DNA from: Acinetobacter sp.
GTDB lineage: Bacteria > Pseudomonadota > Gammaproteobacteria > Pseudomonadales > Moraxellaceae
DNA: 40,864 nt
Assembly: GCA_031277915.1 (NCBI GenBank)
Contig: JAITLL010000068.1
Location: 1-40,864, forward strand
Direction of reading: 5' to 3'
Every line of letters starts with the position of its first letter. Within the stretch, counting starts at the first letter, position 1. Under the pieces are notes generated by a model. That model did not search any database and was not told where the DNA came from. It worked only from the letters and a program-made list of their open reading frames with translations. The position numbers and the translations under genes are program-made. Of this stretch, positions 32,596 to 40,864 are shown one piece after another.

Positions 32596-32632
32596 AAAAA
32601 GGATTCGTATAAAGCTATACGAATCCTTTTTT
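32596..32632 (-). terminator. Terminator behind the FAD oxidoreductase gene
   Basis: The hairpin AAAAAGGATTCGTAT/ATACGAATCCTTTTT works on both strands. It separates the oxidoreductase unit from the permease gene at 32505. Confidence 0.88.
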
Positions 32633-32653
32633 AGAAAATGATGTTTTTATAAA

Positions 32654-34099
32654 TTAGAAAGATACCATTTTGCCTGGGTTAATCATTGCACCGATGCCAT
32701 ACATGCTTTTTGCGAGTGGAATAACAACGGGTGCAAGGGTACGACCAAACATAATATTTTGATGGTCAATTCTAGATAACATTTCAAAGTCATTCGATTG
32801 ACCAATAAAGTCATTCGCAATCGCCTTACCAATGCGTACCGTCTGTGCAACACCATGTCCACTCCAGCCGTGAACAGCATAAATTGGGAACTTGTTGCCA
32901 AACTTACGGCTGTCGACTGCACCATTTACGGTTAAATCGGTGGTTCCACTCCAAACAAAATCCATTTCTAGATTTTTAATTTGTGGGAACACGGTATGAA
33001 TTCGATGCTCTAAATAATTTAAAGTTTTCTCTGGCCCCCAGCATGTGCCAGTACCTTGGCCACCAAACAATAAACGGTTGTTAAACACAGGGCGGTAGTA
33101 ATCAATCTGGAACTGAGTGTCATAAACCGGATGCCCAAATGGCAAAAGCTCTTTAGTATCAAGTTCTAAAGGAGCGGTGGTTGCGACATAGGTATAAAAC
33201 GGAATAGTGGTATTGTTCTGTTCAGATAAAAGTTTAAACGAGGCATGGTGTACTGCTAACACCACAGACTTTTTAGCTTTTACGACAGCATTTGCTGTTT
33301 GAACATAAATCCCATCTGCTTTTTCTACTATTGAAATGACTTCTGTTTGTTCATAAACAGTACCGCCGTTTTGGCAAAAGCCATAAATTAAGCCACGGTT
33401 TAAAGCTAAAGGATGGATTTGTCCGCCTAACTCATCAATTAAACCGCCTGTATAGTAGTCCGATTTAATAAAGTCCATGAGTTCATGCTTACCCACAATA
33501 CGGGTATGGTCTTCACCTAAATATTTTCGTGCATCGGCACCTTGTGTTAAGCCAACCAAATGTCCTTCATGAACGGCGGCAGTAATATGTCCATATTTTC
33601 GGTCAAAGTTGAGTTGGTATTTTTCCGAGATGTCATCAATGAGTTGCATCGCTTCAGTAGAGGTAAAATGCCATAGTTTTTTGGCATCTTCATAGCTTAA
33701 GCGATCGGCCATTTCCTGAGCTTCCCAGCGAGCTAAACCGGGAGTAAGTTGTCCACCATTTCGACCAGAAGCTGCACTACCAATGCGGTTTTTTTCTAAC
33801 AAAACGGTATCTACACCTTGTTCAGCTAGGTGTAGGGCAGTCGATGAACCTAATAAGCCACCACCAATAACTACGACATCACATTCAATGTCAGCATTTA
33901 AACTGTCAAATGTATGCCAATCAGAAAGTGAGCTTTCATAATAGTTGGCGGGGTTATCTACCGATGCGTCATTAACTGTAGTTGTATCAAATTTCGCATG
34001 TTTTGGATTTAACCAACTCCACTCTTTGCCCATTTGTAGAGATTTACTTGGTTTGTATTCCACATCTTTTAAAAGCTGAGGTTTAGAAATAATTTTCAT
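32654..34099 (-). CDS. FAD-dependent amine oxidoreductase (PuuB/OrdL/DadA type)
   Basis: AAGGA 9 bases upstream selects ATG 34099, giving 481 residues. A leader with KEWSWLNPKHAKFDTTTVND and DWHTFDSLNADIECDVVVIG is followed by the Rossmann motif GGGLLGSS, the strand end LLEKNRIGSAASGRNGGQLTP and C-terminal FAD contacts (HGWSGHGVAQTVRIGKAIAN). The family oxidises amines or amino acids such as gamma-glutamylputrescine or D-amino acids. The permease gene ends 19 bases upstream, and the dehydrogenase further up would take the aldehyde product. The substrate is not decided; a polyamine derivative is a reasonable inference. The fragment at 4453 belongs to the same superfamily. Confidence 0.88.
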   Translation of the reverse strand: MKIISKPQLLKDVEYKPSKSLQMGKEWSWLNPKHAKFDTTTVNDASVDNPANYYESSLSDWHTFDSLNADIECDVVVIGGGLLGSSTALHLAEQGVDTVLLEKNRIGSAASGRNGGQLTPGLARWEAQEMADRLSYEDAKKLWHFTSTEAMQLIDDISEKYQLNFDRKYGHITAAVHEGHLVGLTQGADARKYLGEDHTRIVGKHELMDFIKSDYYTGGLIDELGGQIHPLALNRGLIYGFCQNGGTVYEQTEVISIVEKADGIYVQTANAVVKAKKSVVLAVHHASFKLLSEQNNTTIPFYTYVATTAPLELDTKELLPFGHPVYDTQFQIDYYRPVFNNRLLFGGQGTGTCWGPEKTLNYLEHRIHTVFPQIKNLEMDFVWSGTTDLTVNGAVDSRKFGNKFPIYAVHGWSGHGVAQTVRIGKAIANDFIGQSNDFEMLSRIDHQNIMFGRTLAPVVIPLAKSMYGIGAMINPGKMVSF

Positions 34100-34118
34100 A
34101 GAGAAGTTCCTTAAAAAA

Positions 34119-35450
34119 TTAATAAGCATTACTAATCGCAATACTTTGTTTTTTAATCGTTTTATAGATGAATAAAAGAATGCCTAAAGATAACCAGAAG
34201 CATCCAAAAATGAGTGAAGATGAGTCGAGATTGAGCCATAAGCAAATAATGCTAATGACCGATAAAAGCGGTAAAAATAGGTTTAGAAATTTATTTTTAA
34301 AACCTAAGCGCTGTTTATCTTTAATATAAAACTTCATAAAGACTGAGAAATTTACGGCTGTAAAAGCGACTAGTGCACCAAAGCTGATCAGGCTTACGAC
34401 TTGTGCTAAATCTAGAAAAACCGCGGACATTGAAATAAGACCAACAAATAAAACCGAGAAAAAAGGCGTACCTAAAGAGCTATGGATAGTCCCAAAATAC
34501 TTTTTAGGAAAAATATTGTCAGAACCCATTATATACAGTAAACGCGAGGCACTGGCATGTGAGGCAAGACCTGAGGCGACTGTGTTCATAATTTGTCCAC
34601 ATAAGAAGATAGACTGGAACAAAGCACCGCCTACATAAAGCACAATTTCAGGCAGTGCTTCTGAAGGATGGTGAAAACGAACATTATTTGGAAAATAAAG
34701 CTGAATAAACCAAGCGGCAATGAAGAAAATAAGCCCACCAGTAAGTGTTGTTAACATGACTGCACGAGGAATATTTTTGGTGGGCTGTTTGGTTTCATTT
34801 GAAAGGGTGGTAACTGCGTCAAAACCTAAAAATGAAAAACATAGAACTGAAGCGCCAGCGACGAGAGGTAATAGCGATTGCTGGCCATGCCATAGCGGGG
34901 CCAAAGTAAGCACGTGCTCATAACCTTGAGTCGAGCCAATACCACGAATGACTAAATATACAAAAATGACCATCAGTATGATGGGTGCAAACACAAACAC
35001 GAGGCTTAAGTTGGCAAGTAACCGAATACGAAAACAGTTGACTAAGGTGACAAGGCCTGCCGATACAAGTACCCAAAACCAATAAGGCAGACTTGGAAGA
35101 AGGGCGGTAAGATAAATTGCGGCAAGTAGAACATTAATAAGCGGTAATAACAGATAGTCGAGTAGAGAACACCAGCCGACAAAAAAACCACTTTTAGGCC
35201 CTAAACTTTCAGCCGTATAACTATATGCTGAACCTGATTTTTCCGAATTTTTACTAAACCTCGCATAACTCCAAGCAGTGAGCAGCATAGCGCCTAAAGC
35301 GAATAGGTAAGCGAGAGGAACATGACCTTGAGTAATTCCGGAAACAATGCCGAAAGTATCAAAAACCGTCATGGGGGTCATATAGGCAATACCAATAATC
35401 GTGACTTGCCATAGAGATAGTTTTTTTAAGGAAGACGCTTTATTTTCCAT
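34119..35450 (-). CDS. APC-family permease, PuuP-like (putrescine/amine importer)
   Basis: This 443-residue protein has about 12 membrane helices. The start SLWQVTIIGIAYMTPMTVFD followed by TFGIVSGITQGHVPLAYLFA, and the motif SEKSGSAYSYTAESLGP, are characteristic of PuuP-like importers. Its stop is 19 bases before the FAD oxidoreductase start, so the two are co-transcribed. Pairing of such a permease with an amine oxidoreductase supports polyamine uptake followed by oxidation. Confidence 0.87.
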   Translation of the reverse strand: MENKASSLKKLSLWQVTIIGIAYMTPMTVFDTFGIVSGITQGHVPLAYLFALGAMLLTAWSYARFSKNSEKSGSAYSYTAESLGPKSGFFVGWCSLLDYLLLPLINVLLAAIYLTALLPSLPYWFWVLVSAGLVTLVNCFRIRLLANLSLVFVFAPIILMVIFVYLVIRGIGSTQGYEHVLTLAPLWHGQQSLLPLVAGASVLCFSFLGFDAVTTLSNETKQPTKNIPRAVMLTTLTGGLIFFIAAWFIQLYFPNNVRFHHPSEALPEIVLYVGGALFQSIFLCGQIMNTVASGLASHASASRLLYIMGSDNIFPKKYFGTIHSSLGTPFFSVLFVGLISMSAVFLDLAQVVSLISFGALVAFTAVNFSVFMKFYIKDKQRLGFKNKFLNLFLPLLSVISIICLWLNLDSSSLIFGCFWLSLGILLFIYKTIKKQSIAISNAY

Positions 35451-35646
35451 GTCTTTTCAACCTCAAATTTCGTTGTTTTTGCTTTTCATCCAGAAAGGCG
35501 ATGCTATTTTTAGGCCAAAACTTCCCCATGACCTGAATAAACAAGTCTGATTGAAGAAAGTTTGAACAGTAGCTAGAGGCTTAAAGTGCTATTTCACCTT
35601 GGTGGTACATTAAAGCTAGAATAAAAGGCCAATATTCTTTGCTTTT
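35451..35646. other. Intergenic between Cache gene and permease gene
   Basis: The 196-bp gap has no frame. The stretch AGTTTGAACAGTAGC and other AT-rich parts could hold a promoter for the permease-oxidoreductase pair, but no clear -35/-10 pair can be defended. Confidence 0.35.
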
Positions 35647-36360
35647 TTAGATCACGACCAATTGGAAAGACGGACATGGTCGCGAGAAAAACTGTTGAAC
35701 AGCTTTTTCTTTAAATAATGTTCCAGTTCTGATGCTAATGTCATTTGAAGTAATGACCCGAGATGAATCATTCATAATGACTGCTTTTTGCTTGATATTT
35801 TTGAGTTTTGGCATAAGCAGCTTTTCGAGCGCCGAAACTAAAATATCCGTAGCAATGACACCAATAAACTGATCATGAATCATGACAGGATGAGCAATAG
35901 TGATGGTATAGGCACCGTTGCAAATATAATCAACATAAGGACCATGTATGCATGGGCTTTTATCTTGAGAAGGTTTGTGGAACCATTCAAAAGAGCGGAA
36001 ATCTAAAAAGCGCTGCGCATTTTGGTAGTTTTCAAGTTTCGCTTGTTGTAACTGGTCTTCTTTTTTATACCACCATTCGAGTGTCCAATAGTCTTGCTCG
36101 TCTTGTGTTGCTGGACTATAACTCGCAAAACCAGCTCCTTGACTATAATGGCTCTGATTTAGCGCATTTTTAATTTCTTTCTGTAAAGCAGAGCGTTCTG
36201 AAGTTGAAAGCTTAATATCTGCATTTTTTTCAGATGCATGCTTTGACAGAATTTTACTTGCTTTAGTCGCTAGTGTTTCGGTAATGGTCGTTGTTTCCTC
36301 AACAACACTTTTTAATAAACTTTGAAGCTCTTCTATATCTAAATCTAAGTGCTGGGTCAT
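35647..36360 (-). CDS. Cytoplasmic Cache-domain ligand sensor
   Basis: This 237-residue protein has no signal peptide or membrane segment. An N-terminal helical region (about 1-75) is followed by a Cache/PDC-like domain (about 80-225): ARFLDFRSFEWF-like strands, GPYVDYICNGAYTITIAHPV, QFIGVIATDIL. Cache domains usually sense small ligands outside the cell, so a soluble stand-alone version is unusual. It is 65 bp behind the GntR regulator gene on the same strand and probably works with it in sensing an intracellular amine or amino acid. No output domain is present. Confidence 0.75.
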   Translation of the reverse strand: MTQHLDLDIEELQSLLKSVVEETTTITETLATKASKILSKHASEKNADIKLSTSERSALQKEIKNALNQSHYSQGAGFASYSPATQDEQDYWTLEWWYKKEDQLQQAKLENYQNAQRFLDFRSFEWFHKPSQDKSPCIHGPYVDYICNGAYTITIAHPVMIHDQFIGVIATDILVSALEKLLMPKLKNIKQKAVIMNDSSRVITSNDISIRTGTLFKEKAVQQFFSRPCPSFQLVVI

Positions 36361-36425
36361 TCCTATAACTCCTAAAATTCCATATTTCTAACTTGATTAT
36401 TGATAAGTCATCGCATTTATTATTT

Positions 36426-37145
36426 TTATTCACTCGATAACTTATAGCGAAGCATTTGGTCAGTGAGCATTGAAACTATTTTTCTTGCTTGAATCACAGC
36501 TTCATTTTCATTGTTTTCAATAAACGATGACAAAAGATGGTGATATTGCTTTACAACTTCACGGTGAAAATCATCATCTCGATAAAGTACGGCAATGAGC
36601 GGTGCCCATTCCGCTTGAATAGTGAGTTCCTGATTTGCGAGTCTTGCAGATTGAGCAAATGAGGTGAGTGTAAGCAAGCAACGTAAATCAAGCTGTGCAC
36701 GTGTATCTGCTTCAACAGCTTGTTCAAATTGCTCAATGAGCTCTTTGATTTTGCCTAGTTCATATTCAGTGGTTCTTTGAGCGGCCAAATATGCACTATG
36801 CGTTAAAATTGCACTGTGAAACTCGCCTAAGTCAGCTAAATATTCATTGGAAGCTTGGCGCAATGGGTGTTGGTTTAGCAGTAAGTCTGAAGGTAGCTCA
36901 CAAACAAAACTTCCGCCATTTCTACCACGACGTGTATCAATTAAACCTTTTACACGTAAAGTATTGAGAGCCTCGCGAACCGTAATTGGCGAAACTCCCA
37001 TTAAGCGTGCTAAATCTGCCTCATTAGGAAGTTGTTCATTGCTTTTGAGCAAACCAGAGATAATTGCATTCTCCAAGCGTTCTACAACTTGTTCCGAACG
37101 AGTTGCTTGAGCAATAGGTGCAAAAATTATCGTATATGCTGACAT
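36426..37145 (-). CDS. GntR/FadR-family transcriptional regulator
   Basis: This 239-residue protein has an N-terminal winged helix (about 15-85: QVVERLENAIISGLLKSNEQ, then ARLMGVSPITVREALNTL and DTRRGRNGGSFV) of the GntR type. Its C-terminal helical FCD-like domain (FHSAILTHSAYLAA, DFHREVVKQYHHLL) binds an effector. FCD regulators commonly control catabolic operons for organic acids and amines. It lies inside the catabolic gene row and probably controls it, perhaps via the inverted repeat at 39459. Confidence 0.9.
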   Translation of the reverse strand: MSAYTIIFAPIAQATRSEQVVERLENAIISGLLKSNEQLPNEADLARLMGVSPITVREALNTLRVKGLIDTRRGRNGGSFVCELPSDLLLNQHPLRQASNEYLADLGEFHSAILTHSAYLAAQRTTEYELGKIKELIEQFEQAVEADTRAQLDLRCLLTLTSFAQSARLANQELTIQAEWAPLIAVLYRDDDFHREVVKQYHHLLSSFIENNENEAVIQARKIVSMLTDQMLRYKLSSE

Positions 37146-37204
37146 GGCGAATTCTCTAAAAGCTAAGCCAAAAGACTTAGCTTAATGAAGCGGATAAATA
37201 ATAA

Positions 37205-37975
37205 TTAAAACACGCCATAACCATGGACAGCCTGTTCATCTTCAGGAACAGCTGGTATTGCATCCCAAAGTTCAGCAATTTTGCCATTTTCAACTCGCCA
37301 TAATTCAAAATAGGCATGTCGATTTCCAGCAATACTACCTTCGGAATGAGTCAATACAAATTGACCATCAGCAATGGAGCGATGCGTTTTGGAGTATACC
37401 AAACCTTGTCCTTCATTACGGATATTGTTCAAAAAATCAATGACTGCCTTAACACCGTCCCCAATATCAGGGCTATGCTGAATGAACTGGTCGTCGCGAG
37501 TGTATTCTTTAAAGGCATCGTAATTTCCATCAATTAATGATTTCTTAAAGAAAGAGGTCACAATTTCACGGTTTGTCTCTGAATCATGATGAGTTACGAT
37601 TTCGGTCGGACCGTCTAATTGTGTTCTACCACTTACATTTGGTGCTGCTTCAGTCACCAACCCATCCCAATGTTCTACAATTTTGCCGTCTTTCACTCGG
37701 TAAATATCAAAGCCAACCAAAGGGTTTTCATCTAATCCCTGAAAGCGGCCATGAATTGCAACCAAGTCGCCATCTGCCAATACACGTACAGCTTCATGTT
37801 GCATGTCGGGGCAATCTTCTACCAATTGGCGAAGGCCTGAAAGACCATTTGCAACGAGTGGTGAGTGCTCTATAAAGTCTTTAGAGAAATAACGGTCTAG
37901 AGCAGTGGTGTCGTGCAAATTAAATAGCTTGTGATGGGCTTTAGTCACCAAGTCTTTCATTTCTTGTTTATTCAT
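37205..37975 (-). CDS. Tandem NTF2/SnoaL-like protein
   Basis: This 256-residue protein contains two SnoaL/NTF2-like folds in tandem: about 5-110 (HHKLFNLHDTTALDRYFSKD, then GRFQGLDENPLVGFDIYRVK and GKIVEHWD) and about 135-245 (SFFKKSLIDGNYDAFKEYTR, FELWRVENGKIAELWDAIP). The two halves align with each other, pointing to internal duplication. Such proteins act as small hydrolases, isomerases or ligand binders; the activity here is unknown. AAGGAG lies about 4 bases upstream. The gene follows the dehydrogenase by 28 bp, so both are probably in one operon. Confidence 0.82.
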   Translation of the reverse strand: MNKQEMKDLVTKAHHKLFNLHDTTALDRYFSKDFIEHSPLVANGLSGLRQLVEDCPDMQHEAVRVLADGDLVAIHGRFQGLDENPLVGFDIYRVKDGKIVEHWDGLVTEAAPNVSGRTQLDGPTEIVTHHDSETNREIVTSFFKKSLIDGNYDAFKEYTRDDQFIQHSPDIGDGVKAVIDFLNNIRNEGQGLVYSKTHRSIADGQFVLTHSEGSIAGNRHAYFELWRVENGKIAELWDAIPAVPEDEQAVHGYGVF

Positions 37976-38003
37976 TTTGATCTCCTTTCAAAGCTCATTT
38001 TTA

Positions 38004-39434
38004 TTATTCGTTTGAACTCATCACATGTTTAACGCGGGTATATTCTTCAAAACCGTAGCCAGATAAATCTTTACCATAACCTGATTTTTTGAAACCGCCG
38101 TGTGGCATTTCTGCGGTTAAAGGAATATGGGTGTTAATCCAAACTGTACCAAAATCGAGTTCACGAGACAGACGGGTTGCACGAGCATGGTCTTTGGTCC
38201 AGACACTTGAAGCTAGGCCATATTCAACATCGTTGGCTTTTTCAATCGCATCATTTTCATCTGTAAATTTCTGAACGGTAATCACTGGTCCAAAAATTTC
38301 ATTTTGAATTGCTTCGTCGTGTTGTTTTAAACCACTAATAACAGTTGGTTCAAAATAGAAACCTGGACGGTCTGCTTGTTTTCCACCTGTTTCAACTTTG
38401 GCGTGAGCAGGCAAGTTATTGATAAATGCTTTAACATTTTTTAATTGATTGGCATTGTTGAGTGGACCATAAAGTGCATCTTGATCATCGGGTTCACCAA
38501 AACGGGTATTTTTGGCAGCTTCAACGAGTTTAGCTAAAAACTTATCATGAACAGCTTCGGCCACAATGACACGTGTTGCAGCAGTACAGTCTTGTCCTGC
38601 GTTGAAATAACCCGTTAAAGCAATCATTTCAACGGCTTTATCAATGTCGGCATCTTCAAAAACCACTACAGGTGCTTTTCCGCCAAGCTCAAGGTGAGCT
38701 TTTGCTAAATTTGCTGCGGCAGAAGCTGCAACTTGTAGTCCAGCACGGACCGAACCTGTAATCGAAACGAGCGCAGGGGTTTTATGTGATACAACTTTTG
38801 AACCAACCTGAGCTTGGCCTAACACGACGTTAAATGCGCCCTTAGGGAAAAATGGTGCAGCAATTTCTGCCAGTAAAAGCGTACTTTCTGGGGTTGTGTC
38901 ACTTGGTTTAAGTACCACTGTGTTACCCGCAGCCAAAGCAGGGGCAATTTTCCAAACAGCCATCATGAGTGGATAGTTCCAAGGTGTAACTTGACCAACC
39001 ACACCGATAGGTTCACGGCGAATAGAAGAAGTTAAACCTTCTAAATATTCACCAGTTGCTGAGCCATCGAGTAAACGGGCAGCACCTGCGAAGAAACGAA
39101 CTTGATCTGCCGATACGCCCACTTCTTCAGATGCAATTAAGTGTTTTAACTGACCTGTATTGCGGCTTTGCGCTTCAATTAAACGCTCTGCATTTGCTTC
39201 AATGGCATCTGCCAACTTTAATAATGCTTTTTGACGCATTGATGGTGTACTGCGACCCCAAATTTTAAATGCTTCTTTGGCCGCGGCATACGCTGCATCC
39301 ACTTCTGCCTCGGTTGCATTGGGCGATTGTGCATAAACTTCACCAGTGACTGGACTCACCAAGTCGAAGTAATCATTTCCTCTGCTAGTAACATATTCGC
39401 CGTTAATAAAGTGTTTTAGTTGAGTTTTAGCCAT
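38004..39434 (-). CDS. NAD-dependent aminobutyraldehyde-type aldehyde dehydrogenase
   Basis: This 476-residue protein has the full aldehyde dehydrogenase fold: GQVTPWNYPLMMAVWKIAPA (cofactor site), SITGSVRAG, general-base Glu in LELGGKAP (E249), and nucleophile Cys in AGQDCTAATR (C283). EIFGPVITV and the PHGGFKKSGYGKDLSGYGFE end complete it. The AGQDCTA nucleophile box and length are like PatD/PrR gamma-aminobutyraldehyde dehydrogenases, which convert the oxidised putrescine product to GABA. It heads a minus-strand row with the NTF2-like, GntR and Cache genes. The exact aldehyde is inferred from similarity and context. Confidence 0.88.
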   Translation of the reverse strand: MAKTQLKHFINGEYVTSRGNDYFDLVSPVTGEVYAQSPNATEAEVDAAYAAAKEAFKIWGRSTPSMRQKALLKLADAIEANAERLIEAQSRNTGQLKHLIASEEVGVSADQVRFFAGAARLLDGSATGEYLEGLTSSIRREPIGVVGQVTPWNYPLMMAVWKIAPALAAGNTVVLKPSDTTPESTLLLAEIAAPFFPKGAFNVVLGQAQVGSKVVSHKTPALVSITGSVRAGLQVAASAAANLAKAHLELGGKAPVVVFEDADIDKAVEMIALTGYFNAGQDCTAATRVIVAEAVHDKFLAKLVEAAKNTRFGEPDDQDALYGPLNNANQLKNVKAFINNLPAHAKVETGGKQADRPGFYFEPTVISGLKQHDEAIQNEIFGPVITVQKFTDENDAIEKANDVEYGLASSVWTKDHARATRLSRELDFGTVWINTHIPLTAEMPHGGFKKSGYGKDLSGYGFEEYTRVKHVMSSNE

Positions 39435-39760
39435 TTTTATACCTTGTCCTTAGGTTTTAACATATAACATATAATACTATATGTATTATGTTTTAATTTT
39501 TCTGTCAAATACTTTGATGAAGGGAGTGAGCGAAAAAAGTGTGGGTTTAAATCAACTTTAATTTTAAGTTTTTGATTTTATTATTTAAAAATATTAAAAA
39601 ATAATTGAAGATTTTTAGAACAGGTTCATCGTTACATGAGCTCAGCCGATTTGATGAAAGACAATAGAAGATTTTTCTCATCGAGAGTAGTTTGATAAGC
39701 CAAACCTTATGCTTAGCTCATCAATTTTTCTTTCTTATTCTTTGAAATTAAAGTGAGTGA
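39435..39760. other. Intergenic region upstream of the dehydrogenase gene
   Basis: No gene is seen. The stretch is very AT-rich and holds the promoter and the inverted repeat at 39459-39492. It also receives the 3' end of the Lrp-type gene. Confidence 0.6.
39459..39492 (-). promoter_or_regulatory. Candidate operator upstream of the dehydrogenase gene
   Basis: AACATATAACATATA (39459-39473) and TATATGTATTATGTT (39478-39492) are 15-base arms pairing at 13 positions with a 4-base spacer. It lies 25-58 bases upstream of the start codon, overlapping the expected promoter. The GntR regulator encoded in the same row is the best candidate binder; the Lrp-type protein is an alternative. Confidence 0.5.
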
Positions 39761-40183
39761 TCAGGTCTTATGACTCGCAAGCAGAATGCTGGTTTCACTG
39801 TTATAAATACCTGAAATGTTCCTGATTCTCTCTAAAACTTTATCGAAGTTTTCTAAGGTGTCAGAGCGTAGCTCGACCAAAATGTCCCATTTGCCATTGG
39901 TTTTATGCAGACATTCCACTGCGCTTTCTAGGCGTAATTCTTTAATCACAGACTGTGCTTTAGTGCCTTCAACCATAATACTCATCCATGCACGAATAAC
40001 ATTGCGCTCTGCATTCGGTTTAAAACGAACCGTATATCCAGTAATGATGCCCGAAGACTCTAAATACTCGATTCTCTTTTTAACCGTTGCTCTTGAAACG
40101 TGAACTTTTTCGGCTAACTCGGTCACAGGCATCCGTGCGTTATCTTTAAGTAAACCTAAAATAATTTGATCGATAGTGTCCAT
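39761..40183 (-). CDS. Lrp/AsnC-family transcriptional regulator
   Basis: ATG 40183 (MDTIDQIILGLLKDNARMPV) matches the usual Lrp start and gives 140 residues; an upstream start at 40279 would add an atypical extension. An N-terminal winged helix-turn-helix (TELAEKVHVSRATVKKRIEY, residues 21-40) is followed by the RAM ligand domain (about 65-135, with TNGKWDILVELRS). It is divergent from astC with 135 bp between, so it is well placed to control that operon in response to arginine or another amino acid. It may also act on the dehydrogenase operon downstream on its own strand. Confidence 0.88.
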   Translation of the reverse strand: MDTIDQIILGLLKDNARMPVTELAEKVHVSRATVKKRIEYLESSGIITGYTVRFKPNAERNVIRAWMSIMVEGTKAQSVIKELRLESAVECLHKTNGKWDILVELRSDTLENFDKVLERIRNISGIYNSETSILLASHKT

Positions 40184-40318
40184 ATTGTAATTGTCAATTA
40201 TCAAAGTGGTAAAAAATAATTCATTTTTTGCTGAATTACAAATTTTGTGAATCAATTTGATTTTGAATAATAGAGCCATTAGCTAACCCGAATAATTCAA
40301 TTTAATGGACTAGATAAA

Positions 40319-40864
40319 ATGAATAATTTTCCAGTTTCTCGTGGCAACTTTAATGACTGGATGGTTCCAGTTTTTGCACCGGCAAATTTCATTCCTGTAC
40401 GTGGTGAAGGTTCACGTATTTGGGATCAAGAAAATAAAGAATATATCGATTTTGCAGGCGGGATTGCAGTAAACGCATTAGGTCATGCGCATCCAGTGGC
40501 AGTAAATGCATTAACAGAACAAGCAACAAAACTTTGGCATGTCGGCAATGGTTATACCAATGAACCAGTTTTACGCCTTGCTAAACAACTCACCGAAAAT
40601 ACATTTGCAGATAAAGTATTCTTCTGTAACTCAGGTGCAGAAGCGAATGAAGCAGCTTTAAAGCTTGCTCGTAAAGTAGGACTCGACAGCGGTGTGGCGG
40701 GTAAAAGCGGCATCGTGGCATTTAATAATGCGTTCCACGGCCGTACTTTATTTACCGTTTCGGCGGGTGGTCAACTAAAATATTCACAAGATTTTGCACC
40801 ACTTCCAAATGGTATTAACCATGTTGCCTTTAATGATTTAGAAGCTGCAAAAGCAGCCATTAAC
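40319..40864 (+). CDS. astC: Succinylornithine aminotransferase, start of ast operon (partial)
   Basis: The first 182 residues of a PLP-dependent class III aminotransferase are present; the gene runs off the window. The sequence follows E. coli AstC closely: [90 protein letters not shown]. AstC removes the amino group of succinylornithine in the arginine succinyltransferase pathway. The catalytic Lys lies beyond the edge. ArgD-type acetylornithine aminotransferase is the alternative, but the N-terminal [14 protein letters not shown] stretch favours AstC. The ribosome-binding site is weak. Confidence 0.85.
   Translation, partial: MNNFPVSRGNFNDWMVPVFAPANFIPVRGEGSRIWDQENKEYIDFAGGIAVNALGHAHPVAVNALTEQATKLWHVGNGYTNEPVLRLAKQLTENTFADKVFFCNSGAEANEAALKLARKVGLDSGVAGKSGIVAFNNAFHGRTLFTVSAGGQLKYSQDFAPLPNGINHVAFNDLEAAKAAIN

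Overview
The window looks like an Acinetobacter chromosome, most likely from the A. baumannii/calcoaceticus group. The evidence is the low G+C backbone, an ast-type arginine catabolism gene next to an Lrp-type regulator, an Acinetobacter-style VgrG island and an IS5-family remnant of the IS17/ISAba kind. All identifications come from reading the sequence and recalling families; no database was searched.

1-12.66 kb is a tRNA-Ser(UGA) integration hotspot. The 3' end of the tRNA gene plus its terminator recurs in degraded form at 2841-2916, and its core recurs at 12619-12631. This suggests two nested insertions. The inner one (118-2840) holds an FUSC-type membrane protein and a broken IS. The outer one (about 2917-12618) holds a regulator with a long structured leader RNA, an RND heavy-metal efflux operon with an RcnR-type nickel/cobalt sensor, two gene fragments flanking that operon, and an integrase broken by two frameshifts.

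12.66-16.75 kb is backbone with a MetQ-type lipoprotein, a ParB-like lipoprotein and a second regulator with the same kind of leader RNA. The two leaders (3105-3535 and 15688-16128) share promoter layout, fold, an 18-codon peptide ORF and a terminator just before a TetR gene. Three of their helices differ in sequence but keep perfect or near-perfect pairing, which is direct covariation evidence for a structured RNA. The arrangement resembles the C4 antisense RNA immunity systems of phages P1/P7, here placed in front of a TetR regulator. A third, truncated copy of the TetR N-terminus lies at 12868. This is the most interesting system in the window.

16.77-30.8 kb is a type VI secretion vgrG island: a divergent TetR gene with a 28-bp palindrome between it and vgrG, then vgrG, a PoNe-type DNase effector and its PoNi immunity gene. 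After these comes a graveyard of recombined cassettes: a nonsense-mutated nucleoid-associated protein gene, a headless Tde/Ntox15 DNase with Tdi immunity, a second Ntox15 tail fused to an orphan PoNi-type immunity gene, a truncated PoNi-type gene, decayed ORFs and a small lipoprotein.

31.1-40.9 kb is a catabolic region, nearly all on the minus strand: amino acid permease, FAD amine oxidoreductase, PuuP-like permease, cytoplasmic Cache-domain protein, GntR/FadR regulator, tandem NTF2-like protein and aminobutyraldehyde-type dehydrogenase. An Lrp/AsnC regulator follows, with the start of astC divergent from it at the right edge. Together these suggest uptake and oxidation of a polyamine or related amine feeding into amino acid catabolism.
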